Source: JBKJTP01 sp046590195 (lineage in GTDB: Bacteria; Bacteroidota; Ignavibacteria; Palsa-1295). From it: 7,098 bases of DNA. Where the stretch lies: positions 1 to 7,098 of the forward strand of contig JBKJTP010000059.1 of NCBI GenBank assembly GCA_046590195.1. Reading direction: 5' to 3'. Of this stretch, positions 1-5,866 are shown one piece after another. The notes under the pieces are model-generated. The model was not told where the DNA came from, did not search any database, and saw only the letters and a list, made by a program, of their open reading frames with translations. The position numbers were made by a program, and so were the translations under genes. Within the stretch, counting starts at the first letter, position 1, and every line of letters begins with the position of its first letter.

Positions 1-422
1 TGCAGCAAGGTCCGTTTGCAGTTTCAACTGAAGTGAGTACGGCGGTAACGGCAGCAGCAGTTCGCGAGATCATCTCTGAGCTTACGCTGCTCACCGTTGA
101 TGGCATCACCGACGAAGAGCTCTCCATGGTGAAGAACTACGTCATTGGCAGCTTCCCGTTACAGATCGAGACGCCGCAGCAGGTTGCATCGCGCGTTGCG
201 ATGATCGTGCTCTATGGACTCGACAAGAATTATTACGATTCATTCCGCGACAAGGTTGCGCGTCTGACGCGTGAGGATATAAAGCTCGCGGCGAAGAAGT
301 ATCTTCATCCTAGCAAGCTACTAATCGTTGCAAGCGGCGACATCGATTCGCTGCACAACGCAATGGCGGAGATCGCACCGCTAGAAGTCTACGATCAGGA
401 TGGCAATCGCATCGCGCGATAA
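1..422 (+). CDS. M16 family peptidase, C-terminal part (5' truncated by window)
   Basis: The reading frame is open from the window edge (first full codon at base 3) to a TAA at 420-422, giving 139 visible residues, so the true start lies upstream. The GTG at 33 is an internal codon: the family-like stretch GPFAVSTEV begins before it. The visible part reads like the C-terminal M16 domain: a GPFAVST strand, an E-L helix, the signature GITDEELSMVKNY, then ETPQQVASRV, a YGLDKNYYDSF segment, LTREDIKLAAKKYL and a closing strand LLIVASGD. M16 proteins are zinc metalloproteases of the periplasm or envelope that degrade peptides. The catalytic HxxEH motif sits in the N-terminal half, outside this window, so it cannot be said whether this copy is catalytic or the inactive partner of an M16B pair. 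It lies 48 bases upstream of the MoxR gene, in the same direction, with no terminator-like hairpin seen in the gap. Confidence 0.88.
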   Translation, partial: QQGPFAVSTEVSTAVTAAAVREIISELTLLTVDGITDEELSMVKNYVIGSFPLQIETPQQVASRVAMIVLYGLDKNYYDSFRDKVARLTREDIKLAAKKYLHPSKLLIVASGDIDSLHNAMAEIAPLEVYDQDGNRIAR

Positions 423-470
423 TCTGCGATAGAGAACTCTCATCATTCAATCATCGGCTCAGGTTAAAGC

Positions 471-1469
471 ATGGCTGCACAGAATCCATTTCAAGGCAGA
501 GAACTAGAAGCGGCGAAAGAGCTGGTCACTCGTTTTGCTGAAATGAAGCGCGAGATCGCCAAAGTGATCGTCGGACAGGAAGAGGTTGTCGATCAATTGA
601 TGATCGCGCTGCTTGCTCGCGGACATTGCTTGCTCGTCGGTGTGCCTGGCCTAGCAAAGACGTTGTTGATCCGCACGATCAGCGAGGTGCTCGATCTTGA
701 TTTCAGTCGTATCCAATTCACGCCTGATCTCATGCCGACCGATATCACGGGTACTGAGATCCTCGAGACGAACATCTCGACGGGTAACAAAGAATTTCGT
801 TTTATCAAGGGGCCGATCTTCGCGAACATTGTCCTTGCGGACGAGATCAATCGTACACCTCCTAAGACACAAGCAGCGCTGCTCGAAGCAATGCAAGAGC
901 ATCGCGTTACGGCAGCGAACGTGACCTATACACTCAACGAGCCATTCTTCGTGCTCGCTACGCAGAACCCGATCGAGCAGGAGGGTACGTACCCGCTTCC
1001 GGAAGCGCAGCTCGATCGCTTCATGCTCAATCTCTGGCTCGACTACCCAAGCGAGCAAGAGGAGATCGCCATCGTGAAATCAACGACGAGCATGTATCGC
1101 GCGCAGTTGAACAAGGTGATGACGGCGAAGGAGATCTGCGAATTCCAGGATCTCGTTCGTATGATCCCTGTCGCTGATAACGTGATCGAGTATGCTGTAA
1201 GACTTGTCGGCAAGACCCGCGCTAAGCGCACGACTGCTCCAGACTACATCTCACAGTACGTGAGCTACGGTGCAGGACCTCGCGCTTCGCAGTATCTCAT
1301 TCTCGGAGCAAAGACTCGTGCGCTGCTCAACGGCAGCTACACGCCTTCGATCGATGATGTCCGTGCGGTTGCGGTGCCGGTGCTTCGGCATCGCGTGATC
1401 ACGAATTTTAATGCTGAAGCAGAATCGATCACAGGCGTTCAGTTGATCGAGCGTCTGATCAAGGAGTGA
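471..1469 (+). CDS. moxR: MoxR family AAA+ ATPase
   Basis: This is a full-length, 332-residue cytoplasmic AAA+ ATPase of the MoxR family, which are chaperone-like ATPases acting on or with vWA-domain proteins. Visible motifs in order: VIVGQEEVV near residues 32-40; Walker A GVPGLAKT (57-64); the MoxR-typical RIQFTPDLMPTDITG (80-94); Walker B VLADEINR (121-128); sensor 1 ATQNP (163-167); the arginine-finger region LPEAQLDRF (176-184); and a sensor 2 / lid motif GAGPRAS (267-273, often GASPRA in relatives). It ends with the family-typical DDVRAVAVPVLRHRV. The length is normal and no catalytic residue is missing. The start at ATG 471 precedes all conserved sequence by about 30 residues; the ribosome site is weak (AGG at 461-463). 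Its last two codons plus stop (AAGGAGTGA) double as the ribosome site for the next gene, indicating coupling to the S8 peptidase. Downstream lies a BatA/vWA protein, the expected partner. Confidence 0.96.
   Translation: MAAQNPFQGRELEAAKELVTRFAEMKREIAKVIVGQEEVVDQLMIALLARGHCLLVGVPGLAKTLLIRTISEVLDLDFSRIQFTPDLMPTDITGTEILETNISTGNKEFRFIKGPIFANIVLADEINRTPPKTQAALLEAMQEHRVTAANVTYTLNEPFFVLATQNPIEQEGTYPLPEAQLDRFMLNLWLDYPSEQEEIAIVKSTTSMYRAQLNKVMTAKEICEFQDLVRMIPVADNVIEYAVRLVGKTRAKRTTAPDYISQYVSYGAGPRASQYLILGAKTRALLNGSYTPSIDDVRAVAVPVLRHRVITNFNAEAESITGVQLIERLIKE
1461..1466 (+). promoter_or_regulatory. Strong Shine-Dalgarno for the S8 peptidase gene, inside moxR
   Basis: AAGGAG lies 10 bases before ATG 1477 and is formed by the last Lys-Glu codons of moxR, abutting its TGA stop. 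It is the only strong Shine-Dalgarno sequence noticed at a gene start in this window, and it supports ATG 1477 as the start and translational coupling of the two genes. Confidence 0.75.
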
Positions 1470-1476
1470 TCGCTGC

Positions 1477-3441
1477 ATGATCACACGCTTCTCGTTCGCA
1501 TTACTGGTCATCTTCTCATTCGCAAGCTCAGCACTCGCGATGGATACCTGCCGTGTCTTCTTTAAGGACAAAGGTTTATCCCAACTTGACCTGACCCCAG
1601 GATCTGCGCGCTTCGAAGCGGTGATGGCATCGCTCTCCGATGGTGCCATAGCAAGACGAAAGCAAGCCATCAGAGTTGAACACGATTGGCAAGTGATCGC
1701 TCAAGAGGACTACAAAGTTAATGACCGTTACCTCTCTTCAATAGAGGATCTTGGTGCTCACGTGCTGCAGTCCTCGAAGTGGATGAATTTCGCAACTGTT
1801 GCTTGCAGCCCCAACGTGAGTTCAGCCTTAGAGGAACTTCCGTTTGTTGATCGCGTGGTCAAGCTCGGCAAAGTGAAGACGGTGCTTGCGGATCATGATC
1901 AATGCGGAGCCGATACGATCATCTATCATCGTGGCCTCGCGGCTTGGCAGTTGGATCGGATCAACACTGGCCCGATGCATTGGCTCGGCATCGATGCAAC
2001 TGGAGTAGCAATCGCCTATTTCGATACTGGCTTCATCTGGCGTGATAATCCTGCGATCGGTCACCTTCATGTGATCGGCGAGTATGATTTCGTCGCAAAG
2101 GATTCTGTGACCTCAATGCAAGATGGCGATCATCCCGCACAGTGGGATCATGGTACGCATGTCCTTGCTGTTGCGGCTGCACTGATCCCAGACACAACGA
2201 TCGGGCCGGCATTCAATGCGGACATCGTGCTCGGCAAAACAGAGAATCTCTACTCCGAGACGCCACTCGAAGAAGAAAACTATGCGCTAGCACTCGAATG
2301 GGCTGAAGGGCTCGGCGCGCGCATCGCATCGAGTTCGCTAGGTTATCTCTTTTTCGACTCAGGATTTACCAGCTATACATATAGTGATCTTGATGGAGAG
2401 ACAGCAATCAGCTCAAAGGCCGCTGCGCGTGCTGCAAAGCTTGGAATGCTCATCGTAACTGCAGCCGGCAACAGTGGCACTACGGCTTTCCCATGGATGA
2501 ACGCACCGGCAGATGCTGATAGCATCCTTGCCGTTGGTGCCTATTTCTTCAACGACACGATCGTCGATTTCTCATCACGCGGGCCAACTGCTGATGGACG
2601 CATCAAGCCCGACATCGCTGCGCCTGGCGTTGGCGTCTGGTCGTACAACCCATTCGTTGGGCCTGTCGCGGTTACAGGTACCTCTCACGCTACGCCGCTC
2701 GTCTCTGCAGCGGCAGCGCTAATTATGCAAGCGCATCCCGAAGCGAGTGCGCAAGAGATCCGTTCAGCGATCATGGAGACTGGCAGCAATGCAGCAACGC
2801 CGGACACAATGGCAGGATGGGGAATGCTGAATACCTATTCGGCGGCGCTCAAGCTTGGGCCCTTTTTTGGAAAGATCACGCAGAAGTTCAACCAAAATCA
2901 GCTTGATCTCTGTGTAGGTTTTGCATCAGGAGCCGAGTCGAACACGATCACCTTCCGCTACCGCAGGAATCGGGGCGAGTTTCTCGATCTCAAGCTGAAC
3001 GAGACATCGGATTCGAATTACTACTCTCTGTCACAGATCTTTGGCGGCAAGCCGGGCGATACCTTGCAGTATTACGTTATCGCGACGACCTCGAACAACG
3101 ACACTCTTATTCTCCCAAAGGGACAGCCAGAGACTGCGTTTCAGCTTGCGATAGGTGACACGGTCATCGGAGTCGCTGTTGTAAGCGCTGGTGGACTGAA
3201 CGCAAGTCGTGCAAGCATTTACCCGAATCCTGCAGTCGACTTCGCTGAAGTAGCATCTGATAAGGCGATACAATCTGCAGAGCTCATTGACATTGCTGGA
3301 CGATCTGTTATGACCTCCCCAAGTATGACAGAGCGCTCCAAGCGATTCCTATTGAATGAATTGCCATCGGGCAGCTATCTGATCCGTGTCACATACATAG
3401 ATGGCACGCAGGAGACGCATCAACTCCGGATTGCTCGATAA
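1477..3441 (+). CDS. Secreted S8 subtilisin-like serine peptidase with T9SS sorting domain
   Basis: This 654-residue protein has a signal peptide (residues 1-21, hydrophobic core FALLVIFSFASSA, likely cleavage after ALA at 19-21). An N-terminal region (about 22-135, with VFFKDKG, then SDGAIARRKQ, and SSKWMNFATV) resembles the propeptide-like part of Bacteroidota T9SS subtilases. The S8 domain (about 150-460) has its full catalytic set: Asp183 in AYFDTGF, His225 in DHGTHV, oxyanion Asn332 in TAAGNSG and Ser403 in GTSHATP, plus the substrate-binding SSLG (286-289) and DFSSRGP (364-370). A linker or beta domain follows (about 465-575), then a type A T9SS C-terminal domain (about 581-654: YPNP, AELIDIAGR, LPSGSYLIRV). 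The predicted route is Sec export to the periplasm, then T9SS passage to the surface or outside. The peptidase looks active; its substrate is unknown. It begins 7 bases after moxR and ends 7 bases before the BatA-like gene, so it is embedded in that operon. Confidence 0.95.
   Translation: MITRFSFALLVIFSFASSALAMDTCRVFFKDKGLSQLDLTPGSARFEAVMASLSDGAIARRKQAIRVEHDWQVIAQEDYKVNDRYLSSIEDLGAHVLQSSKWMNFATVACSPNVSSALEELPFVDRVVKLGKVKTVLADHDQCGADTIIYHRGLAAWQLDRINTGPMHWLGIDATGVAIAYFDTGFIWRDNPAIGHLHVIGEYDFVAKDSVTSMQDGDHPAQWDHGTHVLAVAAALIPDTTIGPAFNADIVLGKTENLYSETPLEEENYALALEWAEGLGARIASSSLGYLFFDSGFTSYTYSDLDGETAISSKAAARAAKLGMLIVTAAGNSGTTAFPWMNAPADADSILAVGAYFFNDTIVDFSSRGPTADGRIKPDIAAPGVGVWSYNPFVGPVAVTGTSHATPLVSAAAALIMQAHPEASAQEIRSAIMETGSNAATPDTMAGWGMLNTYSAALKLGPFFGKITQKFNQNQLDLCVGFASGAESNTITFRYRRNRGEFLDLKLNETSDSNYYSLSQIFGGKPGDTLQYYVIATTSNNDTLILPKGQPETAFQLAIGDTVIGVAVVSAGGLNASRASIYPNPAVDFAEVASDKAIQSAELIDIAGRSVMTSPSMTERSKRFLLNELPSGSYLIRVTYIDGTQETHQLRIAR
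3217..3438 (+). other. Type A T9SS C-terminal sorting domain coding segment
   Basis: Residues 581-654 of the S8 peptidase form a compact domain with the hallmarks of the type IX secretion sorting signal: IYPNP at its start, a middle strand AELIDIAGRSV, and LPSGSYLIRVTY followed by a short closing strand ending in QLRIAR. The domain normally directs passage across the outer membrane and is then removed. It is the best taxonomic marker in the window, implying a host with a T9SS. Confidence 0.9.
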
Positions 3442-3448
3442 CTAATAC

Positions 3449-5662
3449 ATGACATTCCTCAATCCATTCGTCCTGTTTGGTTTGGCGGCGGCAGCATTGC
3501 CGGTGCTCTTCCATCTCTTCGCACAGCGAAGAGCGCGGCGCGTGGAGTTCAGCTCGCTACGCTTCCTGCAGAAGCTAGAGAAGACCAGCATGCGCGCGGT
3601 CAAGATCCGCCAGATCTTGTTGCTCATCATTCGCACGTTACTGGTGATCGCGATAGTCATGGCCTTCGCACGCCCAGCGTTGCAAGGTTACATGGGCAGC
3701 TTCTTCGGCTCATCTCATGCGAATAGCTCGATCGTCATTCTGCTCGATAACTCTGCTAGCATGTCTCGTTCTAACGAGCGTGGCGAGCTTTTCAAGCAAT
3801 CGAAAGAAGCAGCGCGAGAAGTTGCGCAGCTTATCCGCGATGGTGATGAAGCGATCGTGATACCGCTTGCAGCTATCGAGCGAGGGAATGAATACAAGCC
3901 AGTTCACAGCCAGCAGGAGATCTTGCAATCGCTGCAAAACATGACGCTCGTCGATCGGCCTGCGCAGATCAACGACGGCCTCCGCCTCGCAAGCTCGATC
4001 CTTGCTCAATCGGTCAATGTAAACAAGGAAGTATTTCTGATCACCGATGGTCAGGCGAGAAATCTTAGAAATGCCGATGCAATAGCTGGTGACTCGGCTA
4101 AGAAAGATACTTCGGCAGCGATCAAACTGTTCGATGCGCAAACGAAGGTATTCTACTCGGTCCTGCCAGTTGGGGAAGCGGGCTCGAATCTTTCCCTTGA
4201 TTCGGTCAAGGCGACCACGACTGTTTTCGAGCCGGGTCGTCCTGTCGATTATTCAGTTTTCGTTCGCAATACCGGCGAGCAGTCAGTTGAGAACGGCGTG
4301 ATCTCCCTGTTCTACAACGAGGAGCGCGTGGCGCAGAGGACGCTTACGGCAGTCGCGGCAGGTCAAACGGAGCGAGTGAGCATTCAAGGTCCTTCTCGTG
4401 GTTCAGGTGTCATCGCTGTTCGCGCAGAGCTGAACACCGATGCCTTGCCATTCGACAATAAGCGCTTCACTGTCGTCAGCATCCCAAGCACACGCCGTAT
4501 CTCGATCTTCACGCAATCACCTCAGGATGTGATGTACACTCGTCTTGCGCTCGAACAGACGCTTGCAGAGTCTGGCACGCTCCCATTCACGGTGGATGTG
4601 CGAAGCGTTGGCGAACTGACCAATCTCGGAGCTTTGGCCGATCGTATTGATGCAGTTGTTGTCGGTGTCGGATCTGCGGGCTTGAACGGCGAGCAATCGA
4701 CAGCACTTAGAAATTTTGTGGCATCAGGTCGTGGCGCAACGATCTTCATGCAGCCCGGTATCGATCCAGCTACCTTCAATTCTGGTGTCGCGACCCCACT
4801 TCGATTACCTCAGCTTCGTGCGAAAGAGGGGAGTAGCGTTGATAACTCACGCTACGTAAGCTTCGCCCAGGTCGATCTTGCGCACCCATTCTTCTCAGGC
4901 CTGTTTGCAGAACGCGGGAGCGAGACGCAGACAATGCGCGGTATCGAGTCGCCTCGCATCTTCGAGTATTATTCGCTAGGGCAGGGCGGCTTACCGTTGG
5001 TTCGCCTTTCGAGCGGCAGTCCATTCCTGGTCGAGACAGAGCTAGGGAAGGGTCGCATCCTGCTTTTCGCCGTACCACCGACGATGGCATTTAGCGACTT
5101 CCCGACCAAAAGTATCTTCCTGCCATTGATACGCCGCTCGGCAGCCTACACAAGTTCGATCCGTTCATTAAGCGACGAGAACCGCGCGCCTCAGTTCGTC
5201 ACGACAGAGCCATTATCCATTGAGCTGCCCGAGTTAGCGGGCGAGCAGGCGGGCAGCACCGTGCTCATCAAAGCGCCGGATGGATCGACATCTCGCTCGC
5301 AACTCATGGTGGCATCCGATGGCCGAATGCGGATCTCGCTGGAGCAAGCACCTGTCGCTGGTAATTACTTCGTTTATCGCGATGCAGAAGCCCGCGATCT
5401 CGTGACCACATTCGCAGTGAATATCGAAAGCAGCGAATCCGATCTTCGCCAATCGAGCGATCGCGAGCATGCGGAGCATCTTGAACGACGTGCTGCGAGT
5501 AACAACAATGTGCGCCCATTGCGTACGGACCGCGATATCAGTAAGACGATCACCGAAAGTCGCTTCGGCGCAGAGCTCTGGCAGGCCTTCCTGGGCGCTG
5601 CGATAGCCCTCGCGATCCTGGAAATGCTAGTTGCAAGAGTAGCTAAGCGAGAGACCGTCTAG
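3449..5662 (+). CDS. BatA-like inner-membrane protein with vWA domain
   Basis: This 737-residue protein begins with the BatA / aerotolerance-regulator N-terminal module: FLNPFVLFGLAAAALPVLFHL (first membrane segment, about 6-24), the basic RRARRVEFSSLRFL, then a second segment (about 55-74) ending in AFARPAL. A vWA domain follows (about 94-240) with DNSAS (100-104) and LITDG (197-201) as metal-site motifs. Next come a CARDB-like beta domain (about 246-345), a glutamine-amidotransferase-like region (about 350-570, with DAVVVGVG and the late LGKGRILLFAVP), another beta stretch, a charged stretch (about 660-700) and a final membrane helix (about 709-728). The central domains should face the periplasm. 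Such proteins pair with MoxR ATPases, and moxR is two genes upstream. The start is fixed by the canonical BatA N-terminus; it lies 7 bases after the preceding stop without a clear Shine-Dalgarno, which suggests reinitiation. The Thr usual in the vWA metal site seems absent near residue 172. The exact function of this long class is not established. Confidence 0.9.
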   Translation: MTFLNPFVLFGLAAAALPVLFHLFAQRRARRVEFSSLRFLQKLEKTSMRAVKIRQILLLIIRTLLVIAIVMAFARPALQGYMGSFFGSSHANSSIVILLDNSASMSRSNERGELFKQSKEAAREVAQLIRDGDEAIVIPLAAIERGNEYKPVHSQQEILQSLQNMTLVDRPAQINDGLRLASSILAQSVNVNKEVFLITDGQARNLRNADAIAGDSAKKDTSAAIKLFDAQTKVFYSVLPVGEAGSNLSLDSVKATTTVFEPGRPVDYSVFVRNTGEQSVENGVISLFYNEERVAQRTLTAVAAGQTERVSIQGPSRGSGVIAVRAELNTDALPFDNKRFTVVSIPSTRRISIFTQSPQDVMYTRLALEQTLAESGTLPFTVDVRSVGELTNLGALADRIDAVVVGVGSAGLNGEQSTALRNFVASGRGATIFMQPGIDPATFNSGVATPLRLPQLRAKEGSSVDNSRYVSFAQVDLAHPFFSGLFAERGSETQTMRGIESPRIFEYYSLGQGGLPLVRLSSGSPFLVETELGKGRILLFAVPPTMAFSDFPTKSIFLPLIRRSAAYTSSIRSLSDENRAPQFVTTEPLSIELPELAGEQAGSTVLIKAPDGSTSRSQLMVASDGRMRISLEQAPVAGNYFVYRDAEARDLVTTFAVNIESSESDLRQSSDREHAEHLERRAASNNNVRPLRTDRDISKTITESRFGAELWQAFLGAAIALAILEMLVARVAKRETV

Positions 5663-5866
5663 TCGCCGTTTTGTGGCTCGATCGGGGGTAGGCTGTTAAC
5701 CATTATTCATGTGAATATGGGCGCATTTCCGTATCAAAAGCGGTGATCCTGCGTTGTCTAATAAGTGAGCATTGCGCTAGGAAGTCATCCAATTCATCGC
5801 GCATTATTTACGCAGCAATTCATTGTTAGCATCCTTTGGTCGATTGTTAACGGCTTCTCCGATCGT
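5663..5866. other. Intergenic region between the BatA-like gene and the lipoprotein gene
   Basis: These 204 bases are richer in A and T than the flanking genes and hold no credible gene. A frame in phase with the downstream gene is open back to GTG 5765, but its translation shows nothing conserved. No hairpin with a T-run that would make a convincing terminator was found, and no good match to the common -35/-10 or to the Bacteroidota TTTG-type promoter. GTTAAC occurs twice (5695-5700 and 5846-5851) and a 14-base palindrome sits at 5704-5717. A promoter for the lipoprotein gene is expected here from the gap size but cannot be placed. Confidence 0.6.
5704..5717. repeat. Perfect 14-bp palindrome-like inverted repeat, possible operator
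   Basis: TATTCA TG TGAATA: 6-base arms are exact reverse complements around a 2-base centre. It lies about 45 bases after the BatA-like gene and about 150 bases before the lipoprotein start. The size and AT-rich ends suit a dimeric regulator site, but a 6-base-arm repeat can arise by chance in a gap of this size. Confidence 0.35.

Noticed and set aside
405..422. M16 and S8 proteins both end in RIAR
   Set aside because: Four shared residues at the end of unrelated domains are readily explained by chance; no longer similarity was seen.
651..1058. 135-codon minus-strand frame
   Set aside because: It lies inside moxR across the Walker B and sensor motifs and has no recognisable domain.
2149..2172. 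HGTHVLAV and GTSHATP differ from textbook HGTHVAG and GTSMATP in the S8 peptidase
   Set aside because: Catalytic residues are intact, and such substitutions next to them fit the variation of Bacteroidota T9SS subtilases, so they do not mark a novel enzyme.
3710..4141. 143-codon minus-strand frame
   Set aside because: It lies wholly inside the vWA domain of the BatA-like gene, whose conserved motifs show the + strand is the coding one.
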